Source: Halomonas sp. PR-M31 (lineage in GTDB: Bacteria > Pseudomonadota > Gammaproteobacteria > Pseudomonadales > Halomonadaceae). From it: a DNA stretch of 64,000 nt. The position numbers were made by a program, and so were the translations under genes. This document shows, piece by piece, positions 52,872-61,053 of the stretch (within the stretch, counting starts at the first letter, position 1; each line of letters opens with the position of its first letter). Location of the stretch: the NCBI RefSeq assembly GCF_001039575.1, contig NZ_JIBT01000009.1:1-64000 (forward strand). The letters are read 5' to 3'. The notes under the pieces are model-generated. The model ran no database searches, had not been told where the DNA came from, and saw nothing but the letters and a program-made list of their open reading frames with translations.

Positions 52872-53882
52872 ATGTGGCAAGGTTTATCGATCTGTGTCGC
52901 ACTGACTCTGGCCGGTTTCGGCCTTACGTTCGTGCCCGGTCTTGCAGGCACCGGTATCAGCCCGCTTGTGTTCGCCATGCTGTTGGGGCTCGTGGTGGGC
53001 AATCTGCCCGGTGTCGCCAGAGTCGCCTCTGTCTCGGGGCCGGGTCTCAAGTTCGCCACCCGCTGGCTTTTGCGTAGCGGCATCGTGCTGTTCGGGCTGT
53101 CTCTAACCTTGCAACAGGTCATCGGCCTAGGGCCCAAGGTACTGGTGCTGGACACCCTGGTCATCGTCAGCGTACTGGTCGCCGGCTACTGGATCGGCAC
53201 CCGCCTTCTGGGTATGGACAGCGAAACCACCCTGCTGACCAGCGCCGGCAGTGCCATCTGTGGCGCCGCCGCGGTACTCGCCACGGAAGCCACTATTCGC
53301 TCTCGGCCTGCCGCCACTGCCATGGCGGTGGCCACGGTAGTCCTGTTTGGCTCCCTGGCAATGCTGGTCTATCCGCTGCTCTACTCCTTTACCGGCATGG
53401 ATGAGAGCCTTTTCGGCATTTATATCGGTGCAACGGTTCACGAAGTTGCTCAGGTGGTGGCCGCGGGCGATGCGGTGGGTAATCAGGCCCTCGCCAACGC
53501 GGTCATCGTCAAGCTGGTGCGGGTCATGCTGCTGGTGCCCTTTCTGTTGATCATCGGCCAGTGGTGGATGCACCGGATTCGCCGTCTGTCTCAAGGCAGC
53601 GAAACCGTGGCGCCAAGTGGCGGTCTGGTCATTCCCTGGTTCGCCTTCGGCTTTCTGGCGATGGTGGTGGCCAACAGCTACATCACTCTGCCTGCGCCGA
53701 TGCATCAAGGGCTAGTCGTCATCGGTCAAGTTGCCTTGACCATGGCCATGGCGGCGCTGGGCTTCGAGACCCGTATCGAGAAGCTCAAGGCATTGGGGAT
53801 CAAACCCTTCATACTGGCACTGATTCTGTTCGTCATGCTGATCACCGGGGGCATGTTCGCAAGCCAGCTGATCATGGGTTGA
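52872..53882 (+). CDS. yeiH: YeiH-family putative sulfate exporter
   Basis: 336 residues, ten or so membrane helices (PF03601-like). Key blocks: LKFATRWLLRSGIVLFGLSL, LLTSAGSAICGAAAVLATEA and IYIGATVHEVAQVVAAGDAV. AAAGG precedes the ATG. It is divergent from yeiE and ends at a bidirectional terminator shared with a convergent paralogue. Family members are thought to export sulfate, sulfite or related anions. Confidence 0.9.
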   Translation: MWQGLSICVALTLAGFGLTFVPGLAGTGISPLVFAMLLGLVVGNLPGVARVASVSGPGLKFATRWLLRSGIVLFGLSLTLQQVIGLGPKVLVLDTLVIVSVLVAGYWIGTRLLGMDSETTLLTSAGSAICGAAAVLATEATIRSRPAATAMAVATVVLFGSLAMLVYPLLYSFTGMDESLFGIYIGATVHEVAQVVAAGDAVGNQALANAVIVKLVRVMLLVPFLLIIGQWWMHRIRRLSQGSETVAPSGGLVIPWFAFGFLAMVVANSYITLPAPMHQGLVVIGQVALTMAMAALGFETRIEKLKALGIKPFILALILFVMLITGGMFASQLIMG

Positions 53883-53903
53883 TTTCACCTCTAATGCAGA
53901 ACG

Positions 53904-53941
53904 AAAAGACCGCTGCCGGGTTTAACCGGCAGCGGTCTTTT
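53904..53941. terminator. Bidirectional terminator between two YeiH-family genes
   Basis: A 16-bp perfect stem AAAAGACCGCTGCCGG/CCGGCAGCGGTCTTTT with a 6-base loop. Confidence 0.93.
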
Positions 53942-53964
53942 GTTTTGACGGTTTTTTTCCTACG

Positions 53965-55038
53965 TCAGCTTCCTACTCCACCGATCAGAATGAAGCCAAG
54001 CACCAGCAGCAGCAGGAACGCCGTCTCGATTAGCATCAAAATGATCGGCTTCCAACCTACCACCGCGAGTTTTTGAAAAGACGTCTTGATGCCGAGTCCG
54101 GCAATGGCCGTGACCAGACACCAGCGGGATACCTCCGTGAAGCCCTCTACAGCGACCTGAGGAATGAGGCCAAAACTGTTGATGATCACGATGACGATAA
54201 AACCGACCAGGAACGTCGGCAGCATGGGCACCTTACCGCCGGCAGCGTTTTCCGCCTGACGCTGCTGACGATAGATGAAGATGAAGCACATCACCGCCGG
54301 CACCAGCATGGCCACCCGCAACAGCTTGACGAAGGTAGATACGTCTCCGGTGTGCTGGGAAATGATATAGCCTGCCCCGACTACCTGAGCCACATCATGA
54401 ATGGTACCGCCCAAAAACACCCCGGCCTGGTCGTCGCTCAATCCCAATACGCTGACGATCAATGGATAGGTGACCATGGCCATGGTCGAGAGCGCGGTAA
54501 CTGCCACCACCGTGAGAATCGTATCCCGTTCATGATTTTCATGGCGAGGCATGGCGGCAGAGAGCGCCAGTGCCGCAGATGCGCCGCAAATGGCGACGGA
54601 GCCGCCAGTGAGAAGCCCCATCTCCTTGGTAAGACCTAGCATCCTGGCCACGAGATAGCCCAAAAGGATCGTCAAGGTGACACCGATGATTACCGTGACA
54701 ATAGGGCCAAGTCCAAGTTCGCTGATTTGTGCAATGGTAATGCGCACCCCCAAAAGCGCCACCCCGATGCGCAGGATCGTGCGTGAGGCAAACTCCACTC
54801 CAGGCAGACAGGGTCCCTCCAAGGAGAGAAAGTGCAGCGATATGCCGAACAGCAGCGCATACAGCATCACCGGGCCGCCGTAATGATCAGCGATGAAGGT
54901 GGTTGCCAAGGCGATGGTGACGCACACCAGCACACCGGGCACCAGCTCGGAGAAGCGTTCGGCGCGATGCCCACCGAGTCGATGAAAATGCTTCTTCAGC
55001 GGATTCTCAGGCAGAGAATTGGGGTCTTGCTGAGCCAT
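53965..55038 (-). CDS. Second YeiH/TauZ-family putative sulfate/sulfite exporter
   Basis: 357 residues, ten membrane helices. It shares the family blocks (FASRTILRIGVALLGVRITI, LLTGGSVAICGASAALALSA, VFLGGTIHDVAQVVGAGYII) with the yeiH gene but is clearly a separate paralogue, with a longer N-terminus (NPLKKHFHRLGGHRAERFSE). It is on the same strand as the USP and TRAP genes, about 96 bp downstream of the USP gene. TauZ, a PF03601 protein in taurine gene clusters, exports the anion made from taurine. That is the reading I favour here. Confidence 0.87.
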   Translation of the reverse strand: MAQQDPNSLPENPLKKHFHRLGGHRAERFSELVPGVLVCVTIALATTFIADHYGGPVMLYALLFGISLHFLSLEGPCLPGVEFASRTILRIGVALLGVRITIAQISELGLGPIVTVIIGVTLTILLGYLVARMLGLTKEMGLLTGGSVAICGASAALALSAAMPRHENHERDTILTVVAVTALSTMAMVTYPLIVSVLGLSDDQAGVFLGGTIHDVAQVVGAGYIISQHTGDVSTFVKLLRVAMLVPAVMCFIFIYRQQRQAENAAGGKVPMLPTFLVGFIVIVIINSFGLIPQVAVEGFTEVSRWCLVTAIAGLGIKTSFQKLAVVGWKPIILMLIETAFLLLLVLGFILIGGVGS

Positions 55039-55134
55039 GACATCACCTTTTTAAATAAAATCACCGATCGGTATCCAAACCGACCGGTCGGTACTAAGTG
55101 AACATCTTCAAAAACGTCGTTACGCGGGACGCTT

Positions 55135-55623
55135 TCACGCAGGTCCCGGCACCACTATTACGGGAATGTGCGCACGCTTCAGCACGCCCTTGGCCACTTT
55201 GCCCGCATAGGAGGCCGTCAGCCCGTGCTTGTTGGCCGCAATCACGATGAAATCATGAGAATGCTTTGCCGCAACCTCGTTGATCACCGCCGCTGGATAG
55301 CCTTCGAGCACCTTTAGGGCGACCACCCTAGAAGCCAACGCCTGCTTTTCTTCAGGACGTTGCAGGAAAAAGTCATCGATTTTTTCCTGCAGCTGCTCCC
55401 GGGCCAGATCGATACGCTGATGCACGAATCCTTCGAGCGATTCCCGGTTACGGATATTGGCCTTGAGCGTATTCATCACATCCTCGGCCAGGGGTTTGAC
55501 CACGTGTAGTACGTGCAACTCGGCACCGGTGCTCAACGCCAGTCTCGCCGCCTGCTCCAGCACTCCATGAGAATCACCGCGCAACCCCACGCAGCAAAGA
55601 ATGCTTGTAATCCGATGTTCCAT
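55135..55623 (-). CDS. Universal stress protein
   Basis: 162 residues. UspA-type fold: ITSILCCVGLRGDSHGVLEQ at the start, LHVLHVVKPLAEDVMNT, and the ATP motif in DFIVIAANKHGLTASYAGKV, then LKRAHIPVIVVPG. The canonical G-x2-G-x9-G(S/T) loop is only partly matched, so nucleotide binding is uncertain. It follows DctM by about 73 bp, as TeaD follows TeaC in the Halomonas ectoine TRAP system. Confidence 0.9.
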   Translation of the reverse strand: MEHRITSILCCVGLRGDSHGVLEQAARLALSTGAELHVLHVVKPLAEDVMNTLKANIRNRESLEGFVHQRIDLAREQLQEKIDDFFLQRPEEKQALASRVVALKVLEGYPAAVINEVAAKHSHDFIVIAANKHGLTASYAGKVAKGVLKRAHIPVIVVPGPA

Positions 55624-55696
55624 GTCCCCTCCTCACATAGTTGGCTGTACGAGCGCCTGCCTGGGAAGCGACGTCTTCGAACACACCGTCACTTGA

Positions 55697-57040
55697 CTAA
55701 TAGCCCATTATTCGAGGCAACCATAGCGATATTTCGGGAAAATAGGCGATAAGAAACACGGCGAAGATAGACCCCCCCGCGAAAGGTAACGCTTTGAGGG
55801 AAATTTCCTCGATCGACGAACCGCCTATACCTGACGCCACGAACAAGTTTTCTCCCAATGGCGGGGTCTGAAAACCGATGGCCAGGGCACAGACCACGAC
55901 GATGCCGACCTGTACCGGGTCCACTCCCAGCATATACATGATTGGCAATAACACCGGCGTCAGAATCATGATGGCGGCCAGTGTCTCCATGAACATGCCG
56001 ACAAATAACAGGAAGACGATGATCATCGCCCAGATCAGATAAAGGTTGTCGGTGAACGCCAGCATGGCCTCGGCGATGTGCGCCGGCACCCGCTGTTCCA
56101 CCAGCAGTCGGCCGAAGACGGTCGCGGTGAACAGGATCAGCAGTACCCGTCCGGTGATCCAGGTCGTCGTCTCCAGGGTGCGCATGGCGGGTTTCCACTT
56201 GAGTTCCTTGTGCAGGAAGATACCCACCACCAGAGTATAGACGATCGCTACGACAGCCGATTCTGTGGGCGTGAACAGCCCCGTGTAGATGCCGCCGAGG
56301 ATGATGATCGGTGCCAGCATCGACCATATGCCCTTGCGCAGCGTCGCGCGAATATGCGGGAACGACCAGCTATCCGTCAGACCGCGATAGCCCTTTTTGC
56401 GTGAGATAAAATAATTGATGGTCAGCAGACAGGTGGCGATGACCACACCGGGCAAGATACCGGCGATGAACAGCTTAGGGATCGATAGCGTCTGGAACGA
56501 GCCATGCATTGCCACTGCCTCGGGCGGCGGCTGCAGTCCCATCCCTGAAATGCCAAAGATGACCATGGGAATAGAGGGCGGAATGACCACACCAAGCCCC
56601 CCGGAGGAAGCGGTAACCGCAGAGCCGTAAGCACGATCGTAGCCTCGATTGGCCATGGCGGGGATCATTAGCATGCCGACCGCGGCAGTGGTCGCCGGCC
56701 CTGAACCGGAAATGGCGCCGAAGAACATACAGGCAAACACGGTCGCCGCGGCCAGGCCGCCGGTGACCGGTCCGGCAAAGGCTTCGGCGATATCCACCAG
56801 ACGCTTCGAGATCCCCGCCGCCTCCATCAGCGCTCCTGCAAGAATGAAGGCGGGTAATGCCATCAAGGGGAAGGAGCCCACGGAGGTGAAGGCCATCTGC
56901 ACGAAAGCCATGGGGTTTTCGCCAATGGAAAGATAAGTAATAAGCGCTGCCACGCCCAGGGACACCGTAATGGGAGCTCCCAGCAGCAGTAACAGCAAAA
57001 AGGCACCGAATAGAATGTAGACGATCATGGTATCAGTCAT
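55697..57040 (-). CDS. TRAP transporter large permease (DctM)
   Basis: 447 residues and about 12 membrane helices. DctM blocks: LLLGAPITVSLGVAALI, SFPLMALPAFILAGALMEAA, FFGAISGSGPATTAAVGMLM and GVVIPPSIPMVIFGISGMGL, and the second-half GLFTPTESAVVAIVYTLVVG. It transports a carboxylate or sulfonate with sodium. It starts 3 bp after the DctQ stop. Confidence 0.96.
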   Translation of the reverse strand: MTDTMIVYILFGAFLLLLLLGAPITVSLGVAALITYLSIGENPMAFVQMAFTSVGSFPLMALPAFILAGALMEAAGISKRLVDIAEAFAGPVTGGLAAATVFACMFFGAISGSGPATTAAVGMLMIPAMANRGYDRAYGSAVTASSGGLGVVIPPSIPMVIFGISGMGLQPPPEAVAMHGSFQTLSIPKLFIAGILPGVVIATCLLTINYFISRKKGYRGLTDSWSFPHIRATLRKGIWSMLAPIIILGGIYTGLFTPTESAVVAIVYTLVVGIFLHKELKWKPAMRTLETTTWITGRVLLILFTATVFGRLLVEQRVPAHIAEAMLAFTDNLYLIWAMIIVFLLFVGMFMETLAAIMILTPVLLPIMYMLGVDPVQVGIVVVCALAIGFQTPPLGENLFVASGIGGSSIEEISLKALPFAGGSIFAVFLIAYFPEISLWLPRIMGY

Positions 57041-57043
57041 GGC

Positions 57044-57607
57044 TCAGCGTTCCTGCTTGTTGTCATTGGTGTTATTCATGCGACTGGAGCGCTTCATCTT
57101 TTCCACTTCTTCGGTCTCGGGATCGACCACATCCACCTTTTTCACATATTTCAGGTAATCGTTCTGAATGATGCGAAACGTCATTGCGATAAACGCGATG
57201 GGTAGAATCAGATAGAAATACTTCATCGGAACCCCCAAAGTCTGGGACTTCCAGAACAGGTTCATCTTGTTGAACACAAAATCGTAGCTCAAGTAGATGA
57301 ACACGGCGTTGAATGCGATCCAGATGGCGTCGGTCAGAAGAGTGCAGAACGTCTCGACCCATTTTGGAAAGAACTTGAACTGGAAGGTGACCCGGTTATG
57401 GGCTGCCATCTTCGCTGCATAGACCGCCCCCAGATAGGCAAACCAGACGAAGGCGTAGGTTGCCAGCTCGTCACCCCAAGCCAGTGAATAGCTGAAAAGA
57501 TTTCTCAGCACGATTTGCGCAAAGAGAATGGCAACAAAAGAGACCAGGAGAAACTGGCATATATAGTTCTCCAGGTTGTTGAGAATATGTAGTGTTATAC
57601 GTTTCAT
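57044..57607 (-). CDS. TRAP transporter small permease (DctQ)
   Basis: 187 residues from ATG 57607 (AGGGG upstream; a frame to 57673 lacks a binding site). Four membrane helices: NYICQFLLVSFVAILFAQIV, YSLAWGDELATYAFVWFAYL, SYDFVFNKMNLFW, and FYLILPIAFIAMTFRII, with a charged C-terminal tail (KMKRSSRMNNTNDNKQER). It forms the membrane complex with DctM. Confidence 0.92.
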   Translation of the reverse strand: MKRITLHILNNLENYICQFLLVSFVAILFAQIVLRNLFSYSLAWGDELATYAFVWFAYLGAVYAAKMAAHNRVTFQFKFFPKWVETFCTLLTDAIWIAFNAVFIYLSYDFVFNKMNLFWKSQTLGVPMKYFYLILPIAFIAMTFRIIQNDYLKYVKKVDVVDPETEEVEKMKRSSRMNNTNDNKQER

Positions 57608-57666
57608 GACGATTGGCCCCTGCCTGGGCGGGATCCAGTAATCCCGGTCTTTCTGACTCACGGACG

Positions 57667-57696
57667 CCTGCATCGACTCAAAGAAGTCGATGCAGG
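57667..57696 (-). other. Intercistronic hairpin after DctP copy 1
   Basis: Perfect 12-bp stem CCTGCATCGACT/AGTCGATGCAGG (loop 6 bases) between the binding-protein stop and DctQ. No T-run follows on the minus strand, so it more likely protects or attenuates the mRNA, raising binding protein over permease. Confidence 0.65.
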
Positions 57697-57735
57697 ATTT
57701 GGCTCATAATGTTCATTGTATGGATACGTTGGGTA

Positions 57736-58747
57736 TCATCCGGCGGGGGCTGGCTCGCGGCCCAATGTTTTTAGCGCCTCGTCTAGTTTTTCCTTGCCAC
57801 CGATGCTGTCGTAGAACTGCGGCCAGACCTGGGTGGCCTGTTCGATCCAGGCTTTCTCGTCGTTAGCGGGTTGGGTAATGGTCATACCATGCTCCTCGAC
57901 CAGTTTTTTCTTGATAGCGTCTTCGGTTTCGATGAGATAGTCATAGCTGTGCTCGGTGGCTTCTTGGCCGGCAGCAAGCACGGCTTCCTGCATCTCCGGA
58001 TCCAGGCTCTGGAACTGTCCTTCCCCCATGATCAGGGGTTCGAGCAAGAACACGTAGCAGCTGTCGGTAACGTGACTCTGTACCTCGTAGAATTTCATGG
58101 CATCAATGGTGATGTAGGGAGTGTCCTGTCCATCCACCACGCCTTGCTGAAGAGCAGTGAAAGTCTCGGTCCAGGCCAAGGGGTTCGGGTTGACCCCCAG
58201 GCTGATAGGCGGCGATCATGATTTCGTTCTTGGGCACTCGAATGACCAGGCCCTCGATATCCTCGGGCTTTTCGATAGGTCTTTCGGAGTTAGTTAGGCG
58301 ACGGCAGCCAGAGTAGGACCAGCCAAGAATCCGCACCCCGGCGTCACGGATGGTGTTTTGCGTCATTTGATCGCCGATTTCGCCCTGGGTGAGCTTCTTG
58401 GCATCCTCGGCGTTCTGAATCACATAAGGCAAGGTCATCACGCCCACGGTGGGAGAAAACGGCGTGATGTTGTTGATGGCCAAAATAGACAGATCCAGCA
58501 GCCCCATGCTGGCGTTGTTGACCGTATCCTCTTCGCTGCCCAGCTGGCCGTTGGGGAAGATATCGACCGTGGTATCGCCGCCGCTCTTTTCTTCGATCAG
58601 CTCGGCGAACTTGGTAGCGAGTTCATACTGGGTTCCTCCGGCGGCGTCGCCGACAGCCATCTTCCAGGTCTGTGCCAAGACATTGCCACTCAGCGCAAGA
58701 CTGGCAATGGAAATGGCGGCAGGCAGCATCAGTTTTTTTAGTCTCAT
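57736..58747 (-). pseudogene. TRAP substrate-binding protein (DctP), copy 1, frameshifted
   Basis: About 337 residues over two frames, nearly the same as copy 2. Signal peptide: RLKKLMLPAAISIASLALSG. Family core includes NGQLGSEEDTVNNASMGLLD and GVRILGWSYSGCRRLTNSER. The frame breaks at about 58195-58201, where copy 2 has TATCAGGCTTGGGGTATCAAC and this copy is two bases shorter (CAGCCTGGGGGTC). Restoring two G bases, one in each G run, reads YQAWGVNPNPLAWTETFTAL. The C-terminus (FYDSIGGKEKLDEALKTLGR) is intact. Ligand is probably taurine or another small anion. Confidence 0.9.
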
Positions 58748-59021
58748 GACATACTCTCTACGTTGTTCTTGTCTGGACGGCGCCAGAAGACACCGTTACT
58801 TTTTGCAAACACAATCCTCAAAAAACGATTCTGAACCAAACATTTTCCTGGAGGCGCATTGAGCAGGCATGATGGTTTCACGGATTGTCAGATGCCGTTC
58901 AAACATCTTTGTGTTTCGGCTTTTCACTCAACGATAGATCACCCTTGACGAACATACCTGTAAACCCAGTCATGATCCATTGAGGCGCTTCGTTATCTAC
59001 TCTCTTTCAAGCACCGGGACC

Positions 59022-59068
59022 ATCAACAGGGCCAATTCGTCAATTTATTTTGGGCCAGTTTGTATAAT
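59022..59068. promoter_or_regulatory. Paired direct-repeat operator upstream of DctP copy 1
   Basis: ATCAACAGGGCCAA (59022-59035) and TTTTGGGCCAGTT (59048-59060) share GGGCCA with starts 23 bp apart. TATAAT (59063-59068) follows on the plus strand. The same layout lies upstream of copy 2. It resembles MocR/TauR sites (direct CTGGACY-type repeats). The surrounding gap 58748-59510 holds only this, a MITE-like element and a hairpin. Confidence 0.65.
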
Positions 59069-59289
59069 TCATCGTAATTCAACATCTTCACTAGCTGGCA
59101 TATAACAAGACTTTGACTTAAGTCTTGTGGACAGGCGTACAGGAAAACGATTGCCGACATCTGTTTGCTGCCAGTCCAGTCTACAGACAGAATCGCCCAC
59201 ACCGATGCAGCGGTGACCCGCGATTGCCCAACAATGAGGTACCATCGCGAGCGGCTCTGCCTGGGCATGATCCGGTAATCTCGGTCTCT

Positions 59290-59440
59290 TTAGGAAATCA
59301 CTGCATAAATGCCTACACGAACGAATTGCGGCGTTGCGCGGTGCTCGAAAACTTGCCTAACCCCGTGTTATGTCTCGTTTCCTGCGCTCCGTGCGCCTTG
59401 CACTTCATTTCGCTCGGCGATTTATTCAGCAATTCCCTAA
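59290..59440. mobile_element. MITE-like element, about 150 bp
   Basis: Imperfect terminal repeats TTAGGAAATCACTGCATAAAT (left, 59290) and the complement of ATTTATTCAGCAATTCCCTAA (right, ending 59440). No transposase. The element sits in the duplicated intercistronic region: flanking DNA matches the DctQ upstream sequence (57610-57700), which lacks the insertion. IS5-type ends are possible. Confidence 0.6.
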
Positions 59441-59450
59441 GTCACAAACG

Positions 59451-59480
59451 TCTGCACCGACTCCTAAGAGTCGGTGCAGA
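59451..59480 (-). other. Intercistronic hairpin after DctP copy 2
   Basis: Perfect 13-bp stem TCTGCACCGACTC/GAGTCGGTGCAGA with loop CTAA, about 30 bp after the copy 2 stop. It is the equivalent of the hairpin at 57667-57696. Confidence 0.7.
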
Positions 59481-59510
59481 ATTCGGATTACAGCGCGTAC
59501 TTGGTAGATA

Positions 59511-60524
59511 TCATCCCGCAGGGGCTGGCTCGCGACCGAGCGCTTGCAACGCTTCGTCGAGTTTTTCCTTGCCGCCGATGCTGTCGTAGAACTTCGGCCA
59601 GATCTGGGTAGCCTGATCGATCCACTCTTTCTCATCGTTGGCGGGCTGAGTAATGGTCATACCATGCTCATCGACCAGCTTCTTCTTGATGGAGTCTTCG
59701 GTTTCAAGAAGATAATCGTAGCTGTGCTCGGTGGCTTCTTGACCAGCAGCGAGTACGGCTTCCTGCATCTTCGGATCCAGGCTCTGGAACTGCCCTTCAC
59801 CCATGATCAGAGGCTCGAGGGAGAAAATGTAGCAGCTATCGGTGACATGATCTTGCACTTCGTAGAACTTCATGGCATCGATGGTGATGTACGGGTTGTC
59901 CTGACCGTCGACCACACCCTGCTGTAGGGCGGTGAAGGTTTCCGACCAAGCCAGCGGGTTGGGGTTGATACCCCAAGCCTGATAAGAAGCGATCATGATT
60001 TCGTTTTTGGGTACGCGAATGACCAGTCCATCAAGATCGGCAGGCTTTTCGACGGCCTTGGCAGAGTTGGTCAGACGACGACAGCCCGAGTAGGCCCAGC
60101 CCAAAATCCGTACACCCGCATCGCGAATGGTGTTTTCCGTCAGTTCCTTGCCAATGTCACCTTGAGTCAGCTTCTTGGCATCTTCGGCATTATGAATCAC
60201 GTAGGGCAGTGTCATTACGCCAACGGTGGGTGAAAACGGCGTGATGTTGTTGATGGCAAGGATCGAGAGATCGAGCAGCCCCATGCTGGCGTTATTGACG
60301 GTGTCCTGCTCGCTTCCCAATTGTCCGTTGGGGAAGATGTCCGCCGTGATTTCGCCATCGGTCTTCTCTTCGATCAGTTTGGCGAAGGTTGTGGCGAGCT
60401 CGTACTGGGTTCCCCCGGCGGCATCCCCGGTCGCCAATTTCCAATTCTGTGCCAACACGCTACCACTAAGCGCTAGACTGGCAATAGAGACGGCGGCAGG
60501 CAGCATCAGTTTTTTTAGTTTCAT
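59511..60524 (-). CDS. TRAP substrate-binding protein (DctP), copy 2
   Basis: 337 residues with a signal peptide (LKKLMLPAAVSIASLALSGS, then VLAQ). DctP features: LATGDAAGGTQYELATTFAK, GLLDLSILAINNITPFSPTV, the ligand Arg region GLVIRVPKNEIMIASYQAWG and ETFTALQQGVVDGQDNPYIT. Intact, unlike copy 1. AGGAG precedes the ATG. It is the promoter-proximal gene facing the MocR regulator. Because DctQ and DctM lie after copy 1, transcription must pass both copies. Ligand inferred as taurine or similar; ectoine (TeaA) is an alternative I could not support from sequence. Confidence 0.94.
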   Translation of the reverse strand: MKLKKLMLPAAVSIASLALSGSVLAQNWKLATGDAAGGTQYELATTFAKLIEEKTDGEITADIFPNGQLGSEQDTVNNASMGLLDLSILAINNITPFSPTVGVMTLPYVIHNAEDAKKLTQGDIGKELTENTIRDAGVRILGWAYSGCRRLTNSAKAVEKPADLDGLVIRVPKNEIMIASYQAWGINPNPLAWSETFTALQQGVVDGQDNPYITIDAMKFYEVQDHVTDSCYIFSLEPLIMGEGQFQSLDPKMQEAVLAAGQEATEHSYDYLLETEDSIKKKLVDEHGMTITQPANDEKEWIDQATQIWPKFYDSIGGKEKLDEALQALGREPAPAG

Positions 60525-60802
60525 GACATACTCCTAGCGTTATTCTTGTCTACGAGGTGCTGAGATGCACCATTACTTTTTAGCAGTCGTGATTCCTGAA
60601 AGACAGCTTCGACTTTATTTTTTCTACTGAGCCATGGATCACAAAATCATCTTGGCTTAATTAATTATCGGTTACCGTTTAAACATCTTTATCGTCGTTG
60701 CCGTTCCAAACGGTACGGCCGTCTCCATTGGCCAGGCTTGACCGATACCGTCATGATCCATTGACGTACTACGGCAACCAATGTCCTTCAGACGCTCAGA
60801 CT

Positions 60803-60849
60803 ATCAATAGGGCCAGATCGACCTAGCGTTTTGGTCCAGTTCGTACAAT
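60803..60849. promoter_or_regulatory. Paired direct-repeat operator between DctP copy 2 and the MocR regulator
   Basis: ATCAATAGGGCCAGA (60803-60817) and TTTTGGTCCAGTT (60829-60841), GG(G/T)CCA starts 23 bp apart as in copy 1. A plus-strand TACAAT (60844-60849) lies just downstream and would be the regulator -10 box, so binding could repress the regulator and activate the TRAP genes. The gap 60525-61053 holds nothing else. Confidence 0.68.
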
Positions 60850-61053
60850 CCTGTGCAATTCAATGAGTTCGCCGCATCGTCAAGCACCCCAAACATGACT
60901 TAAGTAGTAGAGCTAGACGTCCAGAAAACGCGTCGTGCGACACATTGTTTACCAATTCGGCCAACTGCCTGGCGCAATACTGGCACAATGTCAGCAATAC
61001 GTATCTCGCCCCAACCTGAAACGCCGATCATTATCGGCTCTTTGACGACCGCC

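Noticed and set aside
55135-60524. Direct assignment as the ectoine transporter TeaABCD
   Set aside because: The USP gene fits, but the DctP sequence does not resemble the TeaA features I know, and the MocR regulator and operator fit taurine better. Kept only as an alternative.
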